Position numbers and translations under genes: made by a program
NCBI RefSeq assembly: GCF_029626105.1
Contig: NZ_JARUBH010000009.1
Location: forward strand, 62,001 to 126,000
Direction: 5' to 3'
From: Solwaraspora sp. WMMD792
Lineage (GTDB): Bacteria; Actinomycetota; Actinomycetes; Mycobacteriales; Micromonosporaceae
DNA length: 64,000 nucleotides
Notes under the pieces: model-generated
Told to the model about the DNA's origin: nothing
The model's input: only the letters and a program-made list of their open reading frames with translations
Databases searched by the model: none
Shown here: in pieces, positions 29,783-38,576 of the stretch
Layout of the letters: each line of letters begins with the position of its first letter
How positions within the stretch are numbered: the stretch's first letter is position 1

Positions 29783-30535
29783 GTGTCGATCACCGGGCTG
29801 ACGGAAATGTGGGACCGCCTTTTCACGGCCCAGACCGACCCGCCGCCACTGCTCGTGCTCATCACCGCCGCCGTAGCGCTCGTCGCGGTGCTCACCCGGC
29901 TGCCCTGGCGGATCGGCCGCAACGCGATCACCATCGCCCACGAAGGCGGGCACGCGCTGATCGCCCTGCTCACCGGCCGCAAGCTCAAGGGGATCCGGCT
30001 GCACTCGGACACCTCCGGGCTGACCCTGTCCGCCGGCCGGCCGACCGGGCTGGGCATGATCCTCACCCTGCTGGCGGGCTACGTCGCGCCGTCGCTGGTC
30101 GGGCTGGCCGGGGCCCTGCTGCTCGGCGGCAACCGGATCACCCTGCTGCTCTGGATCGCCGTGGCGCTGCTGCTCGCCATGCTGGTGATGATCCGCAATC
30201 TCTTCGGGATCGTGTCCATCCTGGTCACCGGCGGTGTGGTCTTCGCCGTCTCGTGGTTCGCCGGCCCGGACGTGCAGGCCGCGTTCGCGTACACCGGGGT
30301 GTGGTTCCTGCTGATCGGCGGGGTGCGGCCGGTCGGTGAGCTGCAGCGGCTGCGGGCCCAGGGCCGCTCGCCGGAGTCGGACGCCGACCAGCTCGCCTGG
30401 CTGACCCGGGTGCCCGGCCTGGTCTGGGTGGGGTTCTTCGGCCTGATCAACCTCGCCGCGCTGTTCCTCGGAGCACTGCTGCTCGCCAGCCCGTGGCTGG
30501 CCGACCTGGACCTGCCGACGCCGCCGGGCGGGTGA
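29783..30535 (+). CDS. M50B-type membrane zinc metallopeptidase
   Basis: 250 residues, multi-spanning (about six hydrophobic segments). The zinc motif HEGGH (in TIAHEGGHALIALL, near residue 53) lies in a membrane helix, as in the site-2-protease-like M50B group. No PDZ domain. GTG start, with TAGGCT eight bases upstream. Relatives in actinobacteria are of unknown substrate; regulated intramembrane proteolysis is the family role. It ends 40 bases from the convergent accD gene. Confidence 0.85.
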   Translation: MSITGLTEMWDRLFTAQTDPPPLLVLITAAVALVAVLTRLPWRIGRNAITIAHEGGHALIALLTGRKLKGIRLHSDTSGLTLSAGRPTGLGMILTLLAGYVAPSLVGLAGALLLGGNRITLLLWIAVALLLAMLVMIRNLFGIVSILVTGGVVFAVSWFAGPDVQAAFAYTGVWFLLIGGVRPVGELQRLRAQGRSPESDADQLAWLTRVPGLVWVGFFGLINLAALFLGALLLASPWLADLDLPTPPGG

Positions 30536-30575
30536 CCCGTACCGCTGCGACTGGTACCCCTGCGACCCGTACCGG

Positions 30576-32174
30576 TCAGAGCGGTATGTTGCCGTGCTTC
30601 TTCGGCGGCAGGGTCTCCCGCTTGCCACGCAGCATCCGCAGCCCGCGCGCCACCTGCACCCGGGTCTGCGACGGTGCGATGACCGAGTCGACGTAGCCGC
30701 GCTCGGCGGCGACGTACGGGTTGGCCAGCCGCTCCTCGTACTCGGCGATGCGCTGCGCCCGGGCCGCCGCCGGGTCGTCGGCGGCGGCCAGCTCGGCACG
30801 GTAGAGGATGTTCACCGCGCCCTGTGCGCCCATCACCGCGATCTGCGCGGTCGGCCAGGCGAAGTTCAGGTCCGCGCCGAGATGCTTCGACCCCATCACG
30901 TCGTACGCGCCGCCGTACGCCTTGCGGGTGATGACGGTGACCTTCGGGACGGTCGCCTCGGCGTACGCGTAGATCAGCTTCGCGCCGCGCCGAATGATGC
31001 CGTCCCACTCCTGGTCGGTGCCGGGCAGGAAACCGGGCACGTCGACGAAGGTCAGCACCGGGACGTTGAACGCGTCGCAGGTGCGCACGAACCGGGCGGC
31101 CTTCTCCGAGGCCCCGATGTCCAGGCAGCCGGCGAAGTGCATCGGCTGGTTGGCGACCACCCCGACCGGCCGGCCCTCGATGCGGCCGAAGCCGACCACG
31201 ATGTTCTGCGCGTACAGCGGCTGGACCTCCAGGAACTCGCCGTCGTCCAGGACGTGTTCGATCACGCGGTGCATGTCGTACGGGTGGTTGGCCGAGTCGG
31301 GGACGATGGTGTCCAGCTCACGGTCGGTCTCGGTGACCGCCGGCTCCGCCTCGGTCGGCAACGCCGGTGGTTCGTCCAGGTTGTTGCTCGGCAGGTACGC
31401 CAGCAGCGCCTTGACGTAGTCGACGGCGTCCTCTTCGTCGGTCGCCAGGTAGTGGGCGTTTCCGCTGGTGGCGTTGTGGGTGCGGGCGCCACCGAGCTCC
31501 TCCATGCCGACGTCCTCGCCGGTGACCGTCTTGATCACGTCCGGGCCGGTGATGAACATGTGCGACGTCTGGTCGACCATGATGGTGAAGTCGGTGACCG
31601 CCGGGGAGTACACCGCACCACCCGCGCACGGCCCCATCACCAGGGAGATCTGCGGGATGACGCCGGAGGCGCGGACGTTGCGGAAGAAGATGTCGCCGTA
31701 CAGCCCGAGGCTGACCACGCCCTCCTGGATGCGCGCGCCGCCGGAGTCGTTGATCCCGATCACCGGGCAGCCGATCTTCATCGCCAGGTCCATCACCTTG
31801 ACGATCTTTTCGCCGAAGACCTCGCCGAGCGAGCCGCCGAAGACGGTGAAGTCCTGCGCGAAGACGCACACCTGCCGGCCGTCGACGGTGCCGTAGCCGG
31901 TCACCACCCCGTCGCCGTACGGGCGGGTGCGCTCCAGCCCGAAGTTGGTCGACCGGTGCCGGGCCAGCTCGTCCAGCTCGACAAAGGAACCCTCGTCGAG
32001 CAGCATCGCGATCCGTTCCCGGGCGGTCTTCTTCCCCCGGGCATGCTGTTTCTCGACCGCGCGGGCCGAGCCGGCATGCACCGCCTCGTCGACCCGGCGC
32101 TCCAGGTCCGCCAGCTTGCCGGCGGTGCTGTGGAGGTCGGTTCCGGTCCCGGACTGCTCGCTCGTCACGCCCAC
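30576..32174 (-). CDS. accD: Acyl-CoA (propionyl-CoA) carboxylase beta subunit
   Basis: 532 residues, the carboxyltransferase that moves CO2 from biotinylated AccA to acetyl- or propionyl-CoA. Seen: [17 protein letters not shown], the oxyanion and CoA-binding loops [12 protein letters not shown] and [12 protein letters not shown] in the N-terminal crotonase fold, and VPGFLPG and [10 protein letters not shown] in the C-terminal fold; full length for AccD5/PccB. GTG 32174 is fixed by TAGCAT on the minus strand (32187-32182), seven bases upstream. The AccD5 type in M. tuberculosis pairs with AccA3 and AccE5 and lies next to birA, as here. Confidence 0.96.
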   Translation of the reverse strand: MGVTSEQSGTGTDLHSTAGKLADLERRVDEAVHAGSARAVEKQHARGKKTARERIAMLLDEGSFVELDELARHRSTNFGLERTRPYGDGVVTGYGTVDGRQVCVFAQDFTVFGGSLGEVFGEKIVKVMDLAMKIGCPVIGINDSGGARIQEGVVSLGLYGDIFFRNVRASGVIPQISLVMGPCAGGAVYSPAVTDFTIMVDQTSHMFITGPDVIKTVTGEDVGMEELGGARTHNATSGNAHYLATDEEDAVDYVKALLAYLPSNNLDEPPALPTEAEPAVTETDRELDTIVPDSANHPYDMHRVIEHVLDDGEFLEVQPLYAQNIVVGFGRIEGRPVGVVANQPMHFAGCLDIGASEKAARFVRTCDAFNVPVLTFVDVPGFLPGTDQEWDGIIRRGAKLIYAYAEATVPKVTVITRKAYGGAYDVMGSKHLGADLNFAWPTAQIAVMGAQGAVNILYRAELAAADDPAAARAQRIAEYEERLANPYVAAERGYVDSVIAPSQTRVQVARGLRMLRGKRETLPPKKHGNIPL

Positions 32175-32181
32175 ACCGCGG

Positions 32182-32187
32182 ATGCTA
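32182..32187 (-). promoter_or_regulatory. Leaderless-type -10 box of accD
   Basis: TAGCAT on the minus strand, seven bases before GTG 32174; it supports that start over the next in-frame GTG at 32168. Confidence 0.5.
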
Positions 32188-32322
32188 TCGACGTCGCGAC
32201 CGCCGGTCAGGGGCCGACGGTGTGCGGTTTCCCTCAGTACGCCGTCGTCGGGCCGGCCCCGGCCCGGGTCGATCGACCCCGGGACGACGTTTCCTGCCTG
32301 TTGCCCGATTCGTTACCACCAC

Positions 32323-32868
32323 GTGACAGTGTTGGGAGTTGCGCTGATCGCGTCCGGTCTGACGGTGCTGCTGGTGATGCGGCGGACGCTCTGGCCGGCG
32401 CGGGCGGCCACCGTCGGCAGCCGCAGGGCCGGAAGTCTGGACGCCGCGCCGCATCGGCGCCGTCGAGGGCGGGGGCGACGTCGGGCCACCCGCACCGGGC
32501 TGTTCCGTCGCCGGGCGACGCCCGGTGGACGCCACACGGTCGGCGTGACCGTGCCGCGTCAACGTCGGGGTGGCCGACCCGCCGTCGTGCTGCCGGAGCC
32601 GCCGGTGGCCGCTGTGCCGCCCGTCGTTGTGCCGCCGGTTGCCGCGCCGCCGGCTGCTGCTGCTGACGAGGATTTTGACTGGTTCGACCGGCCGACGGAC
32701 GCCTACGCACAACCCGTACGAGCGTCGGACCGGGCCGTTCCCACGTCGGACTCGTCCGTCCCCGCGTCGGACCCGCCGGCAGCGGTGCCGGTGGTCGGTA
32801 CGACCGTCACCGGGCACCCGTACCGTGGCGTGGCACCGGTGCCGCAGCGGTACGACCATCGGCAGTGA
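32323..32868 (+). CDS. Short membrane-anchored Arg/Pro-rich protein, function unknown
   Basis: 181 residues from GTG 32323. An N-terminal hydrophobic helix (VLGVALIASGLTVLLVM) is followed by a very Arg-rich stretch (about residues 43-85) and a Pro/Ala/Ser/Asp-rich tail. No catalytic motif or family is recognised; the frame extends to 31927 but the upstream part overlaps accD and lacks a start signal. It is divergent from accD and ends 19 bases before birA. Low complexity makes the functional call impossible. Confidence 0.55.
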   Translation: MTVLGVALIASGLTVLLVMRRTLWPARAATVGSRRAGSLDAAPHRRRRGRGRRRATRTGLFRRRATPGGRHTVGVTVPRQRRGGRPAVVLPEPPVAAVPPVVVPPVAAPPAAAADEDFDWFDRPTDAYAQPVRASDRAVPTSDSSVPASDPPAAVPVVGTTVTGHPYRGVAPVPQRYDHRQ

Positions 32869-32887
32869 GCCGCCGTAGGGTGGGCGG

Positions 32888-33790
32888 ATGGCCGGCTCAC
32901 CGTACACCGATCTGGACCGTCCGCCGTTGGACGAGCGTGGGCTGCGTCGCGCGTTGATCGTTACCGACGGCCTGTGGACCGACGTGCAGGTCCGGGCGCA
33001 GACCGGCTCGACCAACGCGGACGTGCTCGCCGCCGCGCGAGCCGGTGCCACCGAAGGGCTGGTGATCGCGGCGGAGCAGCAGCACGCCGGGCGCGGGCGG
33101 CTCGGCCGCGACTGGACCTCGCCGCCGCGGGCCGGCCTCGCCGTCAGCGTGCTGCTGCAGCCGGCGGCGGCTCGGCCCGCCCGGTCGTGGCCGGCGGTGC
33201 CGGGGTCCCGGTACGGCTGGTTGCCGCTGCTGGCCGGCGTCGCGCTGGCCGAGGCGGTGGCCCGGCTCGCCGAGTTGCCGGCCGGGTTGAAGTGGCCCAA
33301 CGATCTGTTGATCGACGAGGCGAAGTGCGCCGGGATCCTCGCCGAGGCGGCCCCGGACGGGGCGGCCGGCCCGGCCGTGGTGCTGGGCATCGGGCTCAAC
33401 GTGACGCTGCGCGTCGACGAGCTGCCGCCGCCCGGCAGTGGCCTGCGGGCCACCTCGCTGCAGCTGGCCGGAGCGGCGGCGACCGACCGGGACCCGTTGC
33501 TGCGGGCCGTGCTGCGCGGGGTGGCCGACTGGTACGGGCGGTGGCGGGCCGCCGGTGGCGACCCGGTCGAGTCCGGTCTGCGGGCGGCGTACCTGCGGCA
33601 CTGTGTGACGGTGGGCCGGCAGGTGCGGGTCTCGTTGCCGTCCGGCACGGCGCACACCGGGCTGGCCGACACGGTCGACGAGGACGGTCGCCTGGTGGTC
33701 CGTACGGCCGGCGGCGAACTGGCGGTCGCGGCAGGGGACGTGGTGCACGTGCGGTCCGGCGACGCGCCAGGAAACGGTACGCCCGGTTGA
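32888..33790 (+). CDS. birA: Biotin--[acetyl-CoA carboxylase] ligase
   Basis: 300 residues. It activates biotin as biotinyl-AMP and attaches it to the BCCP lysine of the AccA encoded at 20965-22716. Seen: the STNAD motif, the biotinoyl-AMP loop GRGRLGRDW, KWPNDLLID and the GIGLNV motif, plus the C-terminal SH3-like cap. There is no N-terminal helix-turn-helix, so it is the enzyme-only class. ATG start with TAGGGT six bases upstream (32876-32881), a leaderless signature. Divergent from accD with one small gene between. Confidence 0.95.
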   Translation: MAGSPYTDLDRPPLDERGLRRALIVTDGLWTDVQVRAQTGSTNADVLAAARAGATEGLVIAAEQQHAGRGRLGRDWTSPPRAGLAVSVLLQPAAARPARSWPAVPGSRYGWLPLLAGVALAEAVARLAELPAGLKWPNDLLIDEAKCAGILAEAAPDGAAGPAVVLGIGLNVTLRVDELPPPGSGLRATSLQLAGAAATDRDPLLRAVLRGVADWYGRWRAAGGDPVESGLRAAYLRHCVTVGRQVRVSLPSGTAHTGLADTVDEDGRLVVRTAGGELAVAAGDVVHVRSGDAPGNGTPG

Positions 33791-33885
33791 CTGTCCGGGT
33801 GGCGGTCAACCGCTACGGTCACCCCGGCGGCCGGTGTACGGACCGCCGGCCGGGTCCCCCGCCCGGCCCGGGCTAGGAGGTTGCC

Positions 33886-34482
33886 GTGGCATTTCCCGAA
33901 GACATGCTCACCGCGGACGAGCATGTCGTGTTGCACCTGCACCCGCACTGGAAGGCGCTGGTCCGGCCGGTGGCGGTGACGGTGCTGGCGGTCGCCGCCG
34001 TGGTGGCCGGGTTCCTGCTGCTGCCGGAGAGCACCGCAGCCACCGTCGTGTGGTACGTGATCGTCGCGCTTGCGCTGGTCGCGGTGCTCTGGTTCGCCGT
34101 CCGGCCGTTCACGGTCTGGCGCAGTACGCACTACGTGTTCACCAACGAGCGGGTGGTGCTGCAGCACGGGGTGTTCTCCCGGGAGCGCCGGGACATCCCG
34201 TTGAACCGGGTCAACGACCACTCCATGACGCAGCGGTTCAGCGAGCGGCTGCTCGGCTGCGGGACGTTGACCATCGAGTCGGCCGGTGAACGCGGGCAGA
34301 CCGTGCTGCCCGACCTTCCGGGGGTCAGTCAGGTGCAGACGCAGCTCTACGAGCTGGTCGAGGCGCACCACGATCTGCACAGCCTGGGCGACGGTGAGCT
34401 GCGGGAAATTCTCGACGAGGCACGCACCGGGCCGGACCAGGCGGCCCCGGCGCGACCGGACAACGCCTCGCCCGGCCGCTGA
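33886..34482 (+). CDS. Membrane protein with bacterial PH domain (YdbS/bPH2-like)
   Basis: 198 residues. Two transmembrane helices (about 25-45 and 53-70) are followed by a bPH domain (HYVFTNERVVLQHGVFSRERRDIPLNRVNDHSM) that continues to a helical tail. GTG start with AGGAGG six bases upstream. Family function is uncertain; its M. tuberculosis counterpart by position is Rv3278c beside birA. Ends at a strong hairpin shared with the convergent MaoC-like gene. Confidence 0.85.
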   Translation: MAFPEDMLTADEHVVLHLHPHWKALVRPVAVTVLAVAAVVAGFLLLPESTAATVVWYVIVALALVAVLWFAVRPFTVWRSTHYVFTNERVVLQHGVFSRERRDIPLNRVNDHSMTQRFSERLLGCGTLTIESAGERGQTVLPDLPGVSQVQTQLYELVEAHHDLHSLGDGELREILDEARTGPDQAAPARPDNASPGR

Positions 34483-34490
34483 CCGGGCGA

Positions 34491-34535
34491 CGGCTGGCCA
34501 GCACTGCCAGGCGGGCCTGGCCCGCTGGCCAGCCG
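34491..34535. terminator. Bidirectional terminator with nested stems
   Basis: Outer 12-bp perfect stem CGGCTGGCCAGC (34491-34502) with GCTGGCCAGCCG (34524-34535); the loop holds a second inverted repeat GCCAGG/CCTGGC. It lies between two converging stops. Confidence 0.8.
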
Positions 34536-34537
34536 GG

Positions 34538-35035
34538 TCAGGTCGTCGGCCCGGCGCCGCGTAGCGCGAACCAGCCACGGAACCGGGTGCGCAGCACCTC
34601 GCGCTCCGGCCGGTCGTAGGTGTCGAGCCGGGTCAACGACCCCAGCAGGGTGACCGTGCCCAGGCCGGGCCGGGCGTCGGACAGCTTCCTGGTGAGCACG
34701 TCCAGCCGCCCGGCGAGCCGGTCACCGGCGTACACCGGGGCCAGCCAGCGCAGCTCCTCCAGGCCGGGGGAGGTGTCGGCGGCGGCCCGGGACAGCACGG
34801 CGTCCACGTACGCCCGCATGAACAGGCTGACGGTGAAGAATCCGCTGGCGATCACGGTGCCGTACGGGCTGGCCTGGGCGAGGTCCGGCTCGACGTGGTA
34901 CCACTGCGGGTCGAAGCGTTCGGCGAAGCTGACCATTTCGACGCCGTCCACGGTGGTGATGCCGAGGTCGAAGGAACCGCCCGGGGCGAGATCCTCGAAG
35001 AACAGGTCGGCGTCAGCACCGGTGCCGGAGCGCAC
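34538..35035 (-). CDS. MaoC-like (R)-hydratase / hot-dog dehydratase
   Basis: 165 residues, single hot-dog fold. Hydratase motif FDPQWYHVEPDLAQASPYGTVIASG carries the Asp and His expected of (R)-specific enoyl-CoA hydratases. Start GTG 35035, nine bases after the stop of the upstream GtrA gene, so the two are probably co-transcribed. The substrate is not predictable; fatty-acyl or polyketide-like thioesters are usual. In mycobacteria related MaoC proteins serve lipid metabolism, which fits the acyl-CoA carboxylase neighbourhood. Confidence 0.88.
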   Translation of the reverse strand: MRSGTGADADLFFEDLAPGGSFDLGITTVDGVEMVSFAERFDPQWYHVEPDLAQASPYGTVIASGFFTVSLFMRAYVDAVLSRAAADTSPGLEELRWLAPVYAGDRLAGRLDVLTRKLSDARPGLGTVTLLGSLTRLDTYDRPEREVLRTRFRGWFALRGAGPTT

Positions 35036-35044
35036 GGTCGTCGG

Positions 35045-35752
35045 TCAGCGCCTGGCCGGGCGGGTCGCTGCGGCGATCTCCGCGTCCAGTTCGGCGATGA
35101 TCTTCGCGTCGATCTCGGCGGCGAGTTCGGCGTCGAGCTGGTCGGCCAGAGGTGCCGTGCTGTCGAGGGCCTGCATCGACTGGCCGGTCGGTGGCTGCCC
35201 GTCCCGCTGGATCTGCTGCGGGACCGGGCCGCCCGCCGCCGGTTCGGTCCCGGCCCCGGGTTCGGCCCCGGGTTCGGCCCCGGTGGTCGGGCCGGTCCCG
35301 GTGGTCGGGTGGGCGGCGGGTGCCGGGCGGAAGACGAACGTGCGGTACGCCCAGAAGCGGAAGATGGTGCCGAGCACCAGTCCGATGATCTTGACGATGT
35401 TCAGGGCCAGCAGCCCGCTGATGCCGAAGCCGTACTTGGCCAGCCCCAGCACCCCGACCTCGATCGCCAGGCCGGTGAGGTTGAACAGGAAGAACAGTAC
35501 GTACTCCCGCCGGATGGCCGACTTCGGCCGGTCGCGGTAGGTCCAGTGGCGGTTCATGAAGTACGAGCTGGTGGTCGCCACCAGCGCGGCGACGACGGTC
35601 GCCTTCAGCTGACCGTCGGCGAGCACGGTCAGTGCCAGAGCGTTGAACACCGCGAAGTTGACCGCGGTGTTGATGCCACCGACGGTGCCGAACTTCAGCG
35701 CCTCGCGGATGAACCTCTGCCAGCGCTCGGGCAGAAGGCGAAGTATTCGCAT
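35045..35752 (-). CDS. GtrA-family membrane protein with long C-terminal tail
   Basis: 235 residues. The first 145 residues form the four-helix GtrA domain (FGTVGGINTAVNFAVFN, NRHWTYRD, FRFWAYRTFVF). Residues about 146-235 are an extra tail: Pro/Gly/Thr-rich, then an Ala/Asp/Glu/Ile repeat (AELAAEIDAKIIAELDAEIAA) likely to be helical. GtrA proteins help translocate polyprenyl-linked sugars for cell-surface glycosylation. ATG start. A second GtrA gene lies upstream in the same direction. Confidence 0.9.
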   Translation of the reverse strand: MRILRLLPERWQRFIREALKFGTVGGINTAVNFAVFNALALTVLADGQLKATVVAALVATTSSYFMNRHWTYRDRPKSAIRREYVLFFLFNLTGLAIEVGVLGLAKYGFGISGLLALNIVKIIGLVLGTIFRFWAYRTFVFRPAPAAHPTTGTGPTTGAEPGAEPGAGTEPAAGGPVPQQIQRDGQPPTGQSMQALDSTAPLADQLDAELAAEIDAKIIAELDAEIAAATRPARR

Positions 35753-35820
35753 CAGATCACCATACGGCAGGTCGACGGGCCGTTCGGGTTGACTGGCGGG
35801 TAGGGCGGCACCGGGTGGGG

Positions 35821-36357
35821 CTAGTCACGGTCGCTGGCGGCGGCCGCCACCACGGCGGGTGCCGCGACGGTGAACACGAACCTGCGGTACGCCCAGAACC
35901 GGAACAGGGTGCCGACCGCCACGCCGACGATGTTGGCCGCGATGTTGTCGGCGAGCAGTGTCTGGAACACCCCCGGCCAGATGCTGCCCAGCCCGTAGTG
36001 GCTGATCCCCAGGCAGGCCAGGCCGATGCCCAGGCCCACGGCGTTGAAGAAGAAATAGAGGCCGTACTCGCGGGCCAGCCCGGACCTGACCGAGTGCCGC
36101 CAGGTCCAGAAGCGGTTGCCCACGAAGGCCACCGAGGCAGCGATCACCGTCGACAGCGTCTTCGCGCTGAGCGGGCCCATCCCGAGCACGCCTGAAGCGA
36201 TGTTGAACAGGGTGATGTCGACGATGAAGGCGATCCCGCCGACCACCCCGAACTTGCCGATCTCGCGGACCAGCAGACCGAACCGGTCCCGGAGCCGGCG
36301 GATCAACCCCGGACTGGAGGCGGGCGCGGACGGCTCGCCGGCGGCGTGGACGGGCAC
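35821..36357 (-). CDS. GtrA-family membrane protein
   Basis: 178 residues from GTG 36357, chosen because the longer frame to 36567 adds a low-complexity N-terminus in the pckG leader region. Four helices with FGVVGGIAFIVDITLFNI, NRFWTWRH and FRFWAYRRFVF. Related to the next gene downstream (35045-35752) but clearly diverged. Flippase-like role for polyprenyl-phosphate sugars is family knowledge; prenyl-phosphate synthesis is represented in the window by the Z-prenyl synthase. Confidence 0.9.
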   Translation of the reverse strand: MPVHAAGEPSAPASSPGLIRRLRDRFGLLVREIGKFGVVGGIAFIVDITLFNIASGVLGMGPLSAKTLSTVIAASVAFVGNRFWTWRHSVRSGLAREYGLYFFFNAVGLGIGLACLGISHYGLGSIWPGVFQTLLADNIAANIVGVAVGTLFRFWAYRRFVFTVAAPAVVAAAASDRD

Positions 36358-36708
36358 GTGGTCGAGCGTAGCGGGTTCCCGCCCGCCGATGTGTCGGCAC
36401 CGCCCGAGTTTCCGGCCGCGCCACGCTTTCGCCACTCGAGTCGCGAACACGCAGAGTGACTGAGGTGGGGGTTGGTCGAGCGCCGGAAGATCTTGCGTAC
36501 AACTGCGCGTGAGAGCGAGAAACAGCTCGTCAGATTGCATGCGTCGACAACTTGTGCACTTCTTCACAAGCTCCTCGGCTGCCCTGAACGATCAATCGGT
36601 TTACCCTGAGTCCAACTCCCGGACTTGTATCCCGGCGGGTGGGCCCGACCATCCGCCGGTGCCGTGCACTCCAGGAACGAGGTCAGCGCCGACCACGAGG
36701 AGATCGCC
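36358..36708. other. Intergenic region between GtrA gene and pckG
   Basis: 351 bases without a convincing gene. It holds a Crp-like inverted repeat at 36551-36570 and a -10-like TACCCT at 36602-36607 without a clear -35; the pckG ribosome site GAGGAG is at its right end. Nothing else recognised. Confidence 0.6.
36551..36570 (+). promoter_or_regulatory. Crp/GlxR-like binding site upstream of pckG
   Basis: CTTGTG (36551-36556) and CACAAG (36565-36570) are perfect inverted arms. The core TGTG-N8-CACA (36553-36568) fits the actinobacterial Crp/GlxR consensus TGTGANNTANNTCACA at the outer positions and the TCACA side. It lies about 140 bases before the pckG start. Confidence 0.5.
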
Positions 36709-38556
36709 ATGACTGCAACGGCCACCGCGTCCGTACCGTCGAACGTCCCCGGCCCCGCCCCGACCAGCCACGCCCGCCTGCTCGACTGGGTCCGTCAGAT
36801 CGCCAACCTCACCACACCGGACCGGGTCGTCTGGGCCGACGGTTCGCTCGCCGAATGGCACCGGCTCACCGACGAACTCGTCGACTCCGGCACCCTGGTC
36901 CGGCTGGACAGCGAACGCCGTCCCAACTCGTTCTGGGCCCGCACCGACCCGACCGACGTGGCCCGGGTCGAGGAACGTACCTTCATCTGCTCACCCGACG
37001 AGTCCGACGCCGGCCCGACCAACAACTGGGTGGACCCCGCCGAGATGAAGCGGGTGATGACCGAGCTGTACCGGGGGTGCATGCGCGGCCGGACCATGTA
37101 CGTGGTCCCGTTCTGCATGGGCCCGTTGGACGCCCCGGAGCCGATGTTCGGGGTGGAGATCACCGACAGCGCGTACGTCGTCGCCTCGATGCGGATCATG
37201 ACCCGGATGGGCGCAGAGGTGCTCGCCGCGATGGGCGACGACGCCGCGTTCGTACCGGCCCTGCACTCGGTCGGCACCCCGCTCGCGCCGGGCCAGGCCG
37301 ACGTGCCGTGGCCGGCCAACGAGACCAAGTACATCTCGCACTTCCCGCAGACCCGGGAGATCTGGTCGTACGGATCCGGCTACGGCGGCAACTCGCTGCT
37401 CGGCAAGAAGTGCTACGCGCTGCGGATCGCCAGCGTGATGGCCCGCGACGAGGGCTGGCTGGCCGAACACATGCTGATCCTCAAGCTGACCGCGCCGGAC
37501 GGGCGGGTCCGCTACGTCGCCGGCGCGTTCCCGTCCGCCTGCGGCAAGACCAATTTGGCCATGCTGGAGCCGACCATCCCCGGTTGGAAGGTCGAGACCA
37601 TCGGCGACGACATCGCCTGGATGCGGTTCGGCGACGACGGCCGGCTGTACGCGGTCAACCCCGAGTACGGGCTCTTCGGCGTCGCCCCCGGCACCGACTG
37701 GCGGACCAACGCCAACGCGATGCGGACCCTCGACCGGGGCAACTCCATCTTCACCAACGTCGCGCTGACCGACGACCGCGACGTGTGGTGGGAGGGGATG
37801 GGCGAGCCACCGGCGCACCTGACCGACTGGCGGGGCGAGGACTGGAACCCCGACCGGGGTACCGACGCCGCCCACCCGAACAGCCGGTTCTGCACCCCGA
37901 TCACCCAGTGCCCGATCCTGGCCGACGAGTACCACGACCCGCGCGGCGTACCGATCGACGCGATCCTGTTCGGTGGCCGGCGACGCACCACGGTGCCGCT
38001 GGTCACCGAGGCCCGCGACTGGGTGCACGGCGTCTACCTGGGCGCCACCCTCTCCTCGGAGACGACCGCTGCGGCGGCCGGCAAGGTCGGGGTGGTCCGG
38101 CGGGATCCGATGGCGATGCTGCCGTTCATCGGCTACCACGCCGGTGACTACTTCCGGCACTGGATCGAGATGGGCAAGGGCACTGACGGCGACGCCGCCA
38201 AGCTGCCCCGGATCTTCTACGTCAACTGGTTCCGCCGCGACGACGACGGCCGGTTCCTCTGGCCCGGCTTCGGGGAGAACTCCCGGGTGCTCAAATGGAT
38301 CGTCGAGCGGCTGGACGGCACCGGCGCGGCGGTGGAGACCCCGATCGGCAACGTACCGACCGTTGACGCGCTCGACCTGTCCGGCCTGGACGCCGACCCG
38401 GCCGACGTGGCCGCCGCGCTCGCCGTCGACCCGGCGCAGTGGCGCGCGGAGCTGCCGCAGATCACCGAATGGTTCGAGCGGTTCGGCGACAAACTGCCCG
38501 GGGTGCTCTGGGCGGAGCTGGACGCGCTACGGGCCCGGTTGGACGCCGCCGACTGA
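36709..38556 (+). CDS. pckG: Phosphoenolpyruvate carboxykinase (GTP)
   Basis: 615 residues, normal for the GTP-dependent family. Converts oxaloacetate plus GTP to PEP, CO2 and GDP, the first committed gluconeogenic step or an anaplerotic valve. Seen: [21 protein letters not shown], the Cys-containing P-loop [12 protein letters not shown] (about 274-285), GDDIAWM, and the C-terminal guanine-binding [25 protein letters not shown] 36709 has GAGGAG six bases upstream. Possible catabolite control by a Crp-like regulator at 36551-36570. glpX, the other gluconeogenic gene of the window, is at 48287. Confidence 0.97.
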   Translation: MTATATASVPSNVPGPAPTSHARLLDWVRQIANLTTPDRVVWADGSLAEWHRLTDELVDSGTLVRLDSERRPNSFWARTDPTDVARVEERTFICSPDESDAGPTNNWVDPAEMKRVMTELYRGCMRGRTMYVVPFCMGPLDAPEPMFGVEITDSAYVVASMRIMTRMGAEVLAAMGDDAAFVPALHSVGTPLAPGQADVPWPANETKYISHFPQTREIWSYGSGYGGNSLLGKKCYALRIASVMARDEGWLAEHMLILKLTAPDGRVRYVAGAFPSACGKTNLAMLEPTIPGWKVETIGDDIAWMRFGDDGRLYAVNPEYGLFGVAPGTDWRTNANAMRTLDRGNSIFTNVALTDDRDVWWEGMGEPPAHLTDWRGEDWNPDRGTDAAHPNSRFCTPITQCPILADEYHDPRGVPIDAILFGGRRRTTVPLVTEARDWVHGVYLGATLSSETTAAAAGKVGVVRRDPMAMLPFIGYHAGDYFRHWIEMGKGTDGDAAKLPRIFYVNWFRRDDDGRFLWPGFGENSRVLKWIVERLDGTGAAVETPIGNVPTVDALDLSGLDADPADVAAALAVDPAQWRAELPQITEWFERFGDKLPGVLWAELDALRARLDAAD

Positions 38557-38576
38557 CCGTTGGATAGCCTGCGCCG

